A DNA stretch of 64,000 bases from the NCBI GenBank assembly GCA_001856825.1, contig ATMD01000002.1, positions 62,004-126,003 on the forward strand, in the 5' to 3' direction. The notes below the pieces were generated by a model that saw nothing but the letters and a program-made list of their open reading frames with translations, did not search any database and was not told where the DNA came from. Positions 9,871 to 19,372 of this stretch are shown here, one piece after another. The translations under genes and the position numbers were made by a program. The DNA comes from Thermoplasmatales archaeon I-plasma (GTDB lineage: Archaea > Thermoplasmatota > Thermoplasmata > Thermoplasmatales > GCA-001856825). The first letter of the stretch is position 1, and each line of letters opens with the position of its first letter.

Positions 9871-11205
9871 ATGAGAAATGAGGGGGAAAGCAGTGGCAAG
9901 AATTTTTCCGATCTTGCCATCAAGTACTCCAAGGAATATTTAGGGAAGATCCAGACAATGCTCAAGGTTCCGGTACACAACCTTAGTGACTTTTCTGTCT
10001 GGTACACCCCCGGTGTGGCAGCGGTATCTCTAGAGATAGCAAAGGACAAGGACCTCTCTTTCGACATGACCTGGAGGTGGAATGCAGTTGCGATAGTTAC
10101 GGATGGAACAAGAGTCCTTGGACTGGGAAATGTTGGACCCGAGGCCTCACTTCCTGTTATGGAAGGGAAGGGACTTATCTTCAAGTATCTGGGCGGCGTA
10201 GATGCAATTCCCATTCCTATAAATGTTCACGAAAGGGAACAGATGGTGAATGTTGTAAAAGCGATAGAACCGGCCTTCGGCGGAATAAATCTTGAGGACA
10301 TAGAATCACCAAAGTGTTTCTATCTGCTAGAAACGCTCAGAAAAGAAATGAACATACCTGTGTGGCACGACGACCAGCTTGGGACAGCTGGGGCAACACT
10401 CGCCGGGTTGCTCAACGCGCTAAAGATAACAGGAAGAAATGAAAGGGATACCAAGATAGTAGTTGTCGGATCGGGGGCGGCAAACATCGCTACGATAAAG
10501 CTATTCGAGGCTGCAGGTTTTGACATAGGCAATATTACGGCGGTAGATTCGCACGGAATTCTTCACCCTGAGAGGGAAGATATGGATGTCCTGATGAGGG
10601 ACAACCCATGGAAATATGACCTTGGCATCAGGACAAACAAGAGGAGAGTCACTGGCGATATTCCGGACGCAATGGAAGGAGCAGACGTACTCATTGCGGC
10701 GTCCAAACCGGGCCCTGGAGTAATAAAAGGGGAATGGATAAAGAAAATGGAGAAGAGGGCAATCGTGTTTGCACTCGCAAATCCTGTACCTGAGATTTGG
10801 CCTAGCGAGGCGAAGGAATATGGAGCTGAGATAGTGGGAACAGGAAGATCGGACTTCCCGAATCAGGTAAACAACAGCCTCGTTTTCCCAGGCGTATTCA
10901 GGGGAGCCCTGGACGCAAGGGTCAGAAGAATCAATGAACCGATGATAGTCAGGGCGTCAAAGGAGCTTGCTCTATTTGCAGAAGAAAAGGGGATCAATGA
11001 AAATTACATCATACCCACGATGCAGGAATGGGAGGTATTTCCCAGAATTGCTGCAGCAATAGCTGATGAGGGGGTAAAGGAGAATGTTGCAAGGGTTAAG
11101 ATGACGAAGGCAGAATTCTTTGACAGGGCAAAGGAGATCATATCCGGCAACAGGATGATGATAGAAAAAATGATGGACCAGGGACTTATAAAGAAGGTGA
11201 TATGA
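9871..11205 (+). CDS. NAD(P)-dependent malic enzyme
   Basis: VWYTPGVAAVSLEIA, ATVTDGTRVLGLGNVG-like segment, GAANIATIKLFEAAG, ALANPVPEIWPSEA, GTGRSDFPNQVNNSLVFPGVFRGALD. Confidence 0.95.
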   Translation: MRNEGESSGKNFSDLAIKYSKEYLGKIQTMLKVPVHNLSDFSVWYTPGVAAVSLEIAKDKDLSFDMTWRWNAVAIVTDGTRVLGLGNVGPEASLPVMEGKGLIFKYLGGVDAIPIPINVHEREQMVNVVKAIEPAFGGINLEDIESPKCFYLLETLRKEMNIPVWHDDQLGTAGATLAGLLNALKITGRNERDTKIVVVGSGAANIATIKLFEAAGFDIGNITAVDSHGILHPEREDMDVLMRDNPWKYDLGIRTNKRRVTGDIPDAMEGADVLIAASKPGPGVIKGEWIKKMEKRAIVFALANPVPEIWPSEAKEYGAEIVGTGRSDFPNQVNNSLVFPGVFRGALDARVRRINEPMIVRASKELALFAEEKGINENYIIPTMQEWEVFPRIAAAIADEGVKENVARVKMTKAEFFDRAKEIISGNRMMIEKMMDQGLIKKVI

Positions 11206-11684
11206 ACATGGAAGGAATAAAAATAAGAGACTTGAAGAAGGAAGATTTGAAGGAAGCAACAAATCTGGTGATGAGGCTCAAGAAGTTCAATTCAGAACAC
11301 GACCCGCTTTTCACAGTATCGGAAGACCTAGAGAAGAACGTCAGGGAGTATCTGGAAAGTGCAATAGAACTGGAAACAAGGGATGTCCTGGTTGCTGACA
11401 AGAACAAGAAGATTGTAGGTGTAATAATGGGTGAAATCCACAGCAGACCATTTTATCAACCCAGCAAGGAGCTCAGGGTGACAGAGATATACTTACTTCC
11501 TGAATTCAGAAAGGGGGGACTCGGGAAAAAGATGCTTGACGCGTTGATCGAGAAGGAAAGGGGGAAGAGCTGCAACATAATAACTGTAGAGTTTCCATCA
11601 GAAAATCTTCTGGCTCACAAATTCTACACAAGCCTAGGTATGAGAAGCATCCTCTCCATATACGGCAAGAAGTTCGAGAAGTAA
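11202..11684 (+). CDS. GNAT-family N-acetyltransferase
   Basis: IYLLPEFRKGGLGKKMLDALIEK acetyl-CoA motif; start overlaps the malic enzyme stop. Confidence 0.8.
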   Translation: MNMEGIKIRDLKKEDLKEATNLVMRLKKFNSEHDPLFTVSEDLEKNVREYLESAIELETRDVLVADKNKKIVGVIMGEIHSRPFYQPSKELRVTEIYLLPEFRKGGLGKKMLDALIEKERGKSCNIITVEFPSENLLAHKFYTSLGMRSILSIYGKKFEK

Positions 11685-11730
11685 GAGGAATCTACCGCTG
11701 CGAAAATACCTCCGCAGGATACTGCAGTTT

Positions 11731-11785
11731 CTTGACAGCTAAAGCGTCAAGTAGCTTGACCAAGTACCGATTTGCAGACTACTTG
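11731..11785. repeat. Cluster of overlapping inverted repeats between convergent genes
   Basis: CTTGAC (11731-11736), GTCAAG (11746-11751), CTTGAC (11755-11760), then CAAGTA (11761-11766)/TACTTG (11780-11785). Confidence 0.5.
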
Positions 11786-11802
11786 CCATCGTTCTTTCCA
11801 GT

Positions 11803-12222
11803 CTATGCGATAAATTTCGAAAGGTAGAGCGATATGAGCAATATGACGAATACTACTGACGCAATTGCAACAAATGTTCTATCCCTCTCCTTCGCGTATA
11901 TGAGAATCTGCAGGAATATCCTTCCTATTGGAGACAGTATCAGAAGAAGTATTCCCAGCTCAATGATTGCAAATGCCCTGAATTTTATGACACCCACCGA
12001 GATTGTACCGAGAAAGTGTGGGAAGACATTCGTATTGATCCCACCAGATTTAAAGAGGACATCCAGAGGGACGGTAAAATAGCCTGATGAACCTGTCACT
12101 AGATAGTCCACCACTCCTATGATTATTACCACAAGCGAAATCAAAACGCTCCAGATCAGGTAGAGAGAGAGGATCCTTGAAGAGACGTCTTCCTCCTCTT
12201 CCTTCTCCCTTTCAATTTCCGT
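11803..12222 (-). CDS. DUF1634-like small membrane protein (start uncertain)
   Basis: Three hydrophobic segments, downstream of tauE. The frame is open well upstream of the TTG start in the track (TEIEREKEEEEDVSSRILSLYLIWSVLISL...); a possible ACG start at 12222. Confidence 0.55.
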   Translation of the reverse strand, partial: TEIEREKEEEEDVSSRILSLYLIWSVLISLVVIIIGVVDYLVTGSSGYFTVPLDVLFKSGGINTNVFPHFLGTISVGVIKFRAFAIIELGILLLILSPIGRIFLQILIYAKERDRTFVAIASVVFVILLISLYLSKFIA

Positions 12223-12245
12223 CTCCTTCTTTCCCCTTTCCTGTT

Positions 12246-13100
12246 CTAAAGTCGTATTCCCACCCCGTTCAGCAACATTTCTACTGCAACAACGACTATG
12301 ATGATTGCAAATACGAGCCTTACAGTAGAGCCCTTTGTCTTGACCAGCAGTCTAGCCCCCACAACTGCACCTATTAGGACCCCTATTGCAACAGGAGCTG
12401 CAATATATGGGTTTACGTAGCCATTGAAGAAATAAATACCAGCGCTTGCGGCAGCTGTCATGCCTATCATGAAGTTTGATGTCGTGGTGGAGACCTTGAT
12501 CGGCAGCTTCATGAATGTATCCATGGCTATGACTTTGAAAACACCCGATCCTATCCCAAGCAATCCAGAAAGAATTCCTGCCACCAACATCATTGCAGAG
12601 CCGCTTTTGACGCCAGCAACATTGTAAGTTACCTCTTTCCCTAGTTCCATGTTGTGATAGTGTGAATTCAGTGAGAGCCTTTCTGCAATCGGGTCATTCT
12701 TTACCGAGCTTGGCTGGTTGACTTCCCCAAACTTCTTCAATAACGGCATAACTGAAATCAGGAGGACTATTCCAAACACCAGATATATTATTCGTGTAGG
12801 TGCGATATGCTCAAGAAAGGCTCCCAGTATTGCACCAGTTGTAGTGAACAGTACTAGAAATGTACCTACCCTTATATTTGATATCTTATCCTTCACGTAT
12901 GCTGATGCTGAGCCGCTGGAGGTTGCTATTACAGATATTATAGATGCACCAATGGCTAGAGAGATTGGAACATGAAAATAAAGCGTGAGGAACGGGACTA
13001 TCAGGACTCCTCCTCCCAGGCCTGCCATAGATCCTATAATCCCGGCAAAAAAAGCAGCTACTAATATTAATAGAATATAATAGAGAGTTAAGTCCAACAC
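12246..13100 (-). CDS. TauE/SafE-family sulfite exporter-like permease
   Basis: GIIGSMAGLGGGVLIVPFLTLYFHVP N-terminal repeat and GLLGIGSGVFKVIAMDTFMKLPIKVSTTTSNFMIG second repeat. Confidence 0.85.
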   Translation of the reverse strand: MLDLTLYYILLILVAAFFAGIIGSMAGLGGGVLIVPFLTLYFHVPISLAIGASIISVIATSSGSASAYVKDKISNIRVGTFLVLFTTTGAILGAFLEHIAPTRIIYLVFGIVLLISVMPLLKKFGEVNQPSSVKNDPIAERLSLNSHYHNMELGKEVTYNVAGVKSGSAMMLVAGILSGLLGIGSGVFKVIAMDTFMKLPIKVSTTTSNFMIGMTAAASAGIYFFNGYVNPYIAAPVAIGVLIGAVVGARLLVKTKGSTVRLVFAIIIVVVAVEMLLNGVGIRL

Positions 13101-13140
13101 AGAGGGTTATCAGCACAATAGAGATTAATCTTACCCACCG

Positions 13141-13599
13141 TCAGTGGAAATTGATGTTATCCACGTACTTTGCCCTCTCTAGTACTTTGAACTTTGATAT
13201 TCCCCTTGGAATCTCAAGATTTTTCACATTGATTATGGATTCGACATAAGCTTCAAAATCCGCCTCCGTGATGTCCTTGAAAACAAGGTTCTGGATGTTC
13301 TTGAAAATTACCTTTTTGTTGTTCTTGGCCAGATCGGGCCCTGTGATGTCTATAGAACTAATGTCTTGGACAAAAGTAGACTTGCTGTCCATGACTGCCT
13401 GAATGAACTCTTCCCCCACCTTCTTTGTTTCTCCTGCTGCAGCCAGTAGAACCTTGAAAGCATCGTTTGTAATCTCACCAACTGTTTTACCTGTGTCGGT
13501 TGCGAGCCCCTTAACCCTTTCGTAAAGCCTCTTCTGAACGCCCTTTATTGAGATGTTCTCCGTATCTTTGTTGTCACTTCTTGTTTTGTCTTCTGCCAT
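13141..13599 (-). CDS. Hypothetical protein, possible ribbon-helix-helix-like N-terminus
   Basis: 152-aa ORF; ISIKGVQKRLYERVKGLATDTGKTVGEITNDAFKVLLA resembles an RHH-like fold. Confidence 0.55.
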   Translation of the reverse strand: MAEDKTRSDNKDTENISIKGVQKRLYERVKGLATDTGKTVGEITNDAFKVLLAAAGETKKVGEEFIQAVMDSKSTFVQDISSIDITGPDLAKNNKKVIFKNIQNLVFKDITEADFEAYVESIINVKNLEIPRGISKFKVLERAKYVDNINFH

Positions 13600-13646
13600 A
13601 TGGGCAAATTGTTTTCTGGAATATAAGATTTCTGGTTTTCCTAAAA

Positions 13647-14354
13647 TCAGGATTTCAGGAAACTATCAAACAGTTTCCCTACCAATTCTGGGAATTGTAC
13701 GTGGGGAACGTGACCTGCATTCTGAACTTCTTCGAACCTGCTTCCAGAAATGAGTTCCCCCAGCCTCCTTCCATTTTCCAATGGAATTACTCTATCTTTT
13801 GTTCCCCATATGATCAGGGTCTTCACTTGAAGTTTCTTAAGCTCTGACTCCTGTACCTTCCACCTGGAATCTGCATTATTCCTTACAATGCTCTCTATCA
13901 CTTCATCCGAATTCATTGAATTACTTTTTACCACCGCCCTAACGAAACTAGTTCTTTGTTCTTCCTGCATTTCACCCACCGTCCTGTTTATTCCCGCGCT
14001 GTCCTCCAGAATCAGTTTTTGTGGGCGTTTCCTGTCTATTGAGTAACGCATTGACACCCATCCTCCGTATGAATGACCTGCAAGTGAGAACTGCCCAAGG
14101 CCATTATATGAAATAAAGTCATCAATAATATCCTCCTGAACGGGGATGGTATATTCTATAGGAGGCTTATCTGATCTCCCATGCCCGAGAAGGTCCAGGA
14201 AATAAAGACCAAATGTTTCGTCGATATACTGGGCAATCTTCATCCAGGAATTTCCCGTCCCCCCAAGTCCGTGGAGGAATATAACCGGTTTCTGGCCTTC
14301 CCGCTCTATGTATGAAACTTTGCCGTGTGATGAATTGAAACTCTTCCTAAGCAC
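13647..14354 (-). CDS. Alpha/beta hydrolase
   Basis: VIFLHGLGGTGNSW, LAGHSYGGWVSMRY nucleophile elbow, C-terminal NAGHVPHVQFPE. Confidence 0.85.
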   Translation of the reverse strand: MLRKSFNSSHGKVSYIEREGQKPVIFLHGLGGTGNSWMKIAQYIDETFGLYFLDLLGHGRSDKPPIEYTIPVQEDIIDDFISYNGLGQFSLAGHSYGGWVSMRYSIDRKRPQKLILEDSAGINRTVGEMQEEQRTSFVRAVVKSNSMNSDEVIESIVRNNADSRWKVQESELKKLQVKTLIIWGTKDRVIPLENGRRLGELISGSRFEEVQNAGHVPHVQFPELVGKLFDSFLKS

Positions 14355-14435
14355 GGGGAAAGAGGTTCACTCCTGATATATCTTTTCTCTAGGCACTTCC
14401 ACTAATTATATAAGGGAATAGAATCATACTCATAC

Positions 14436-15008
14436 ATGGAAAAGATAGCTTCAAGGAAGAGCCTGAATGTTGCAGGCGCCCTACTTTTCATTTTCTCTGT
14501 CCAGTTTGTAATAATGCTTTTTGTGACGGAGGCCCTTTACCACAACTACAGCATAGCTAATAATTACATAAGCGATCTAGGTGTAGGCCCTACAGGATGG
14601 CTTTTCGACACATCTATCGTACTTCTTGGGTTGGCAGTCATCTCCTCTTCTTATTTCATCTACAGGGGATTCGATGTCAAGGTCTTTCCGATACTGGTAG
14701 CCCTGACTGGCCTTGGTGCTCTCCTCGTCGGAATATTCAATGAGAATTTTGGCCACATACACGGGTACGTATCTGATTTCACCTTCATTCTGGGCCCGCT
14801 TACCGCAATCTATGCATTCAGGTATGAGAACTCTCCCTTCAAGTTCTTCTCTGTGGTCCTGGGAATAATATCATACTTCGGTATTTTCATGTTCATGTAC
14901 ACTAATTCCATCCTTGGTGTCGGCGGATGGGAAAGACTGATCGTTTACCCTTTCCTTCTCTGGGGGGTCGGATACGGGGCTTTCCTGATGGGGCTGTCAA
15001 GCAAATAG
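14436..15008 (+). CDS. DUF998-like membrane protein
   Basis: Multi-TM 190-aa ORF with NYISDLGVG and GIFNENFGHIHGYVSDFTFI. Confidence 0.7.
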   Translation: MEKIASRKSLNVAGALLFIFSVQFVIMLFVTEALYHNYSIANNYISDLGVGPTGWLFDTSIVLLGLAVISSSYFIYRGFDVKVFPILVALTGLGALLVGIFNENFGHIHGYVSDFTFILGPLTAIYAFRYENSPFKFFSVVLGIISYFGIFMFMYTNSILGVGGWERLIVYPFLLWGVGYGAFLMGLSSK

Positions 15009-15046
15009 TGAGTTAGAACGGAATAATTACAAAAATGGTTGTTTAG

Positions 15047-16210
15047 TTAGACTAGCCGTTCATTACCGTCATCCGTGCCCTCGTCAGATAGGCCAAGGGT
15101 CTTCACGTTGGGAAGGCTATTCCCTATGATTCCCTGAAGGTCCCCGAACATCCCTGAAAAATTCACTATTGTTCTCTCTATCTCCCTTGTTCGTTTAGCC
15201 CACTGCCTTTCCATAGACCTTCTCTCTGCATCAATGTCATTCTTCATCCTCACTATTCCATCCGCCACCGCTTCCACCCTCTGCCTGAATTGCGTGCTTG
15301 TAAGGTATCTGTACAGAATTTCCTTGGTTTCGTTGCTTCCCTCTCCCAGCCTCTTTTGGCGTGCCAGCTCAATGAGGTTCATCCTTGCAATCATGGCAAG
15401 AGGAATGGCATCCTCAAATCTGGTGACGAGTATTCCGTCTCTAGTTCCAAATGTAGCTATTTCCCTCGGTAGCGTCTTTGTGACTATGATCCCAACTTCC
15501 GCGCCATGTTTCACCATGTCCTCCTTTAGTTTAACAATCCATTCCTCGCTCCAGTCCTTTGTCCTCTTTGCCTCCCATGCAATTCTGCCGGATTCCATTC
15601 CTGAAGAATTCCTGACAACCTGAATGATGTCCGGTCCCTTTATTCCCTGAGGGACAGGCTCCAATGAGTCGTAGGGGAAGGCTGCTCTTATCCTGTCCTC
15701 CAATGCACCTTCTAGCACTTCACCCTGAGTCTGCTGAGACTCCTGTTCCAGTTTCTGGTTAAGTTCCTGCACCTTCTTCATCAAACCATCAATTTTCTTC
15801 TGGTTTTCCCTCCTCTCAAGGTTGTATTCATCATCAAGCTCTTTCCTTACCCTTTCCCGAATCCTCTTGCGCTCCTCCTCCATCTGTCTTTCGGAGGACA
15901 GTTTCTGTTCGCGGACCAATTCCTCCATTTCCAGCCTTTTCTTTCTTTCCTCGCTTTCCATTCTTCTTGCCTCCTGAAGGTGTTTCTCCTTTACATTGAT
16001 CTTGTCTTCCATCTCGGCTATCTTCGAGCTCAGTTCCTCACCTATCTCCTCCTTCATCTTCCCCCTTTCCTCTGACAGCTTCCTTTCAAGGTCCAATCGA
16101 AGCTTCTTTTCGTAAAGCTCCCTGACTTTGGACTCAATTGATTCTCTCAGAGCAGCGCTGACAGGGATCTCCGCACCGCAATTGGGGCAGGTTAAAGTGT
16201 CTTCAGCCAT
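15047..16210 (-). CDS. DUF2130-like protein (zinc ribbon, coiled coil, nuclease-like C-terminal domain)
   Basis: N-terminal CPNCGAEIPVS, long charged coiled coil, then GRIAWEAKRTKDWSEEWIVKLKEDMVKHGAEVGIIVTKTLP. Confidence 0.8.
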   Translation of the reverse strand: MAEDTLTCPNCGAEIPVSAALRESIESKVRELYEKKLRLDLERKLSEERGKMKEEIGEELSSKIAEMEDKINVKEKHLQEARRMESEERKKRLEMEELVREQKLSSERQMEEERKRIRERVRKELDDEYNLERRENQKKIDGLMKKVQELNQKLEQESQQTQGEVLEGALEDRIRAAFPYDSLEPVPQGIKGPDIIQVVRNSSGMESGRIAWEAKRTKDWSEEWIVKLKEDMVKHGAEVGIIVTKTLPREIATFGTRDGILVTRFEDAIPLAMIARMNLIELARQKRLGEGSNETKEILYRYLTSTQFRQRVEAVADGIVRMKNDIDAERRSMERQWAKRTREIERTIVNFSGMFGDLQGIIGNSLPNVKTLGLSDEGTDDGNERLV

Positions 16211-16365
16211 GAATTATCAAGCTTCCGTTACTATTAATCCTTTTTTAGGGGGGATGAAAGAAACTGATAAGTGGTGAATGTGATTCCAGTACTGGCATCC
16301 TGGACAAGAAATCAGCAATCTTTTAATAAATCATTTTTCTTCCCCCAAACGGTGGAGGTGCGCCA

Positions 16366-16883
16366 ATGTCGATCAAGAGAAGGCCGGATGACGATGAGGA
16401 CGACGAGGATGATGATGATTTCTGAACCCAGTCCTGAGAATGGGCTCAATCAAGGACATTGATGACATAGCCAAGGTAGAGAACAGGGCATTCGGAAGCC
16501 ACGCTTATGATTACTCAGCATTGAAGTACATGCTTGGTATTGCCAATTCTATTACCACAGTGGCAACAGTTGATGGAAGTATTGTTGGTTACGCGAGCAT
16601 TTTCTTCAGGAAAAACTCGAAGATATCTCATCTAGAAAGCATTGCAGTAGACCCGGAATTCCAGAATGCAGGCATTGGGAGGATGCTGATGGACGAGGTT
16701 GAAAGGATATCACTGGAAAAGAACTGCTCACTGATAGTTTTGGAGACATTCGAGAAGAATGTTTCTGCCCTGAAACTTTATGAAAGAAGCGGCTTTAAGG
16801 CGAAGGAAGTGGTCCAGGATTACTATCATATTCCCTTTGATGGATCCCGGAACGCCATAAGGTTTGAAAAGAAAATAAAGTGA
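16366..16883 (+). CDS. RimI-like GNAT N-acetyltransferase, apparently split by a frameshift near 16419-16425
   Basis: 16366..16425 encodes MSIKRRPDDDEDDEDDDDF* behind GGTGGAGGTG. 16440..16883 encodes the GNAT domain (VDPEFQNAGIGRMLMDEVERIS). Adding one T to the TTT at 16419-16421 would join them as ...DDDDFLNPVLRMGSIKDIDDIAKVENRAFG.... Confidence 0.65.
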
Positions 16884-16917
16884 AATCATTATTTAGGCAT
16901 TTTCAATAGAGTAAGGA

Positions 16918-17337
16918 ATGATCAGGGTCCTAGCGACAGGTGTTTTCGATATACTCCACCCGGGGCATGTGCATTTCCTAACTGAGGCAAAGAAGCTTGG
17001 AGATGAGCTGGTCGTTGTTGTGGCGAGAGATTCTGTAGCGCAGAGGATGAAGAGGCTTCCATTCATACCTGAAAACATCAGGGTCACGATGGTCGGTGCA
17101 CTCAAGCCTGTGGACAGGGCCATACTGGGAGTTGAGGGGAACATCTACGACATCCTTACTGTTGTGAGGCCAAACATCGTTGCACTAGGATATGACCAGG
17201 AATTCGACGCTAATGAAATCGTAGAAGAAGGAAAGAAGAGGGGAATAGAATTAAAGGTCGCAAGGATTTCCAAGTATTCTGACAGCGAATTCGATGGAAC
17301 CCGGAAGATCATAAAGATGCTCAAGGATAGGTCATAA
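16918..17337 (+). CDS. ribL: Archaeal FAD synthase / cytidylyltransferase-like nucleotidyltransferase
   Basis: ATGVFDILHPGHVHFLTEAKKLGDELVVVVARD, and LGYDQEFD. Confidence 0.85.
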   Translation: MIRVLATGVFDILHPGHVHFLTEAKKLGDELVVVVARDSVAQRMKRLPFIPENIRVTMVGALKPVDRAILGVEGNIYDILTVVRPNIVALGYDQEFDANEIVEEGKKRGIELKVARISKYSDSEFDGTRKIIKMLKDRS

Positions 17338-18069
17338 ATCTGGCCAGTTCGTGATTGACGACACCCTCTCACCTATGAATCTGATAGCCATTTCCGTGTT
17401 CTTTCCGTTTTCATAGGAGTTCAGGGCACCTGCACATTCCATTTCGCTTAGATTGTTCAGATTCCTGAACGTCCTCTCGACGTCGTCCACTATTGTGATG
17501 TCACCGAATCTTGAAGTCCTTGACAGCGGATTAAGATCTATTGCTATGATGAATTTCCCCATTTTCTTGAGTGCTTCCGCCCTGTCTCCATCCTCAAGTG
17601 GTATGACAACTGTGTCAGCTGAAAATATTCCTTTGCTCTCGCACCGGCCCCTATTACTCTCGAGGCCTGGAATGTGAGCATCCTGGTTCAACCCCAATAT
17701 TTCCAGTCCCAGGTCCCTGAAGTATGATACAATTTTCTCTATCCTTTCCCTTGACCAGTAGAAAATGTTAGCCTCGACAGGTATTCCGTATCTCCTAGAA
17801 AACTTCACTATTTCCTCCCCTGCAAGTGCAGCGACATTTCCGTTGACGGAAATCACGGCTCTTTCTGACTTCAGTAATTTTTCCAATGCGGCCTTCTCCG
17901 CATTGAGGGAGAAAGCTTGGCTCCTCTCCCCTAAAAGGTAGTCGAAAGCTTCCCCCCTTCCGTGTGATATCAACCCTGATACCGTCACTATCCCCTTATC
18001 GTAAAAGTTGAGAAGGGCTTCCCTCTTCTTCAGGCTCTCATATCTTGGGTGACTCTTAGGTATTTCCAA
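17332..18069 (-). CDS. 4-phosphopantoate--beta-alanine ligase (archaeal phosphopantothenate synthetase)
   Basis: IPKSHPRYESLKKREALL, GLISHGRGEAFDYLLGE, IDLNPLSRTSR. Confidence 0.9.
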   Translation of the reverse strand: MEIPKSHPRYESLKKREALLNFYDKGIVTVSGLISHGRGEAFDYLLGERSQAFSLNAEKAALEKLLKSERAVISVNGNVAALAGEEIVKFSRRYGIPVEANIFYWSRERIEKIVSYFRDLGLEILGLNQDAHIPGLESNRGRCESKGIFSADTVVIPLEDGDRAEALKKMGKFIIAIDLNPLSRTSRFGDITIVDDVERTFRNLNNLSEMECAGALNSYENGKNTEMAIRFIGERVSSITNWPDL

Positions 18070-19372
18070 GCTGCCCGCCTACCACTTCATCGAGTGCCTG
18101 GAGGAATTCCTCCTCCTTGCCATATGTTATCTCCCCTCCGGCAGCAATATTGTGCCCGCCCCCGTGTCCACCGACCCTTGAAGCCGCTTCACCTATTGCT
18201 TTTGAGAGATCCAGTCCCCTGGATACAAGCTCCCTTGTCGCTCTCGCAGATATCTTCGTACCCTTGTTTATGTACAGGGCAACAACTGGCTTGTCATTAT
18301 TCAGGAGATAGACCATCAGTGCACTTGCAGTAATGCCTGCCAGAAATGGATTTTCAACGTAAACGAAATTGATATTCCTCATCTCCCTCCTTGATTCATA
18401 TGACTTCTTCACCTGTTCCAGGGCTTCCTTCCTGAATCTGACGGATAGTTCATCCATCTCGTCCCTTGCATAATCATTACCCATGAACCATGAAGTCGGG
18501 AGGCCCATCCTACCGTTCCTTCCTGCTGCGTCAAAATAATCACTCAACTGGTTTCCTGTCATGCCTATATCCTTGAACATGAATACGTCAGATACTAGTG
18601 CCTCGTATCCTTCCCTTGCAACATTTTGCCTTATTAGCTGCAGTGTAAGGGCATCTACGATTTTCTCCTTTTCATCAGTCGCTAGATTCATTATAGGTGA
18701 GTCTGGATCTATGTTCAAGTTCTGCAAAAAGTACCTTGATTCCTCCATGTTTCCGCTCAGCTGGTAAAAGTAAGGCTCCAGTGAAAGTTGTATTGCCTCC
18801 GATATTGTCTTACCGGTGAGATTTATTTCCTTCGAAGAGGGGTATCTGGTCTTGAGGTCATCCACTATCTTCCCATTGATTCCGTAGAAGCCACCTATGT
18901 CCTGCTTGTCCCCTATTACACCGGCCATGAATACGGGGAATAGGTCGTAATTTGAGTTGTCTATTGCCATTGAAAGCAGGAATGCAACAGTGCTGGAACA
19001 CGCCTCCTTCGTGCCATCGTAGCCGAACATCCTGGGGTTAAGATTAATTCCTCTGCCATCTCCCGATTCAGTGATCATGTGGTGGTCAACGATTATGACC
19101 TCACTTGATTTCAGGTCAGCTGGTATATCTGACCCCAGATCGCTCAGGATTATTGGGTAATCCACAGATTCCCTGATTACGTCAGCGTCCATAGATCGGA
19201 GGAATGAAAGGTGGAATCGCTTGTTCAATCTCCTGAGAGTTTCAGCAAGAATGAGGGCAGATGATACCCCATCTGCATCATAGTGGCTGAATACCCTAAA
19301 AAAATATTTCTCTTCTATTAGTTTCTTGGTCTCTTCAAATTTTGATGTGTACGACTCACTAAGTGATATCAT
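18056..19372 (-). CDS. DHH-family phosphoesterase, RecJ/GAN-like
   Basis: FSHYDADGVSSALILAETL, SDLGSD, VDHHM, C-terminal GGHGGGHNIAAGG (DHHA1). Confidence 0.85.
   Translation of the reverse strand: MISLSESYTSKFEETKKLIEEKYFFRVFSHYDADGVSSALILAETLRRLNKRFHLSFLRSMDADVIRESVDYPIILSDLGSDIPADLKSSEVIIVDHHMITESGDGRGINLNPRMFGYDGTKEACSSTVAFLLSMAIDNSNYDLFPVFMAGVIGDKQDIGGFYGINGKIVDDLKTRYPSSKEINLTGKTISEAIQLSLEPYFYQLSGNMEESRYFLQNLNIDPDSPIMNLATDEKEKIVDALTLQLIRQNVAREGYEALVSDVFMFKDIGMTGNQLSDYFDAAGRNGRMGLPTSWFMGNDYARDEMDELSVRFRKEALEQVKKSYESRREMRNINFVYVENPFLAGITASALMVYLLNNDKPVVALYINKGTKISARATRELVSRGLDLSKAIGEAASRVGGHGGGHNIAAGGEITYGKEEEFLQALDEVVGGQLGNT

Noticed and set aside
15234-15623. 129-aa + strand ORF opposite the DUF2130-like gene
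   Set aside because: Shadow of the opposite-strand coding frame; no motifs.
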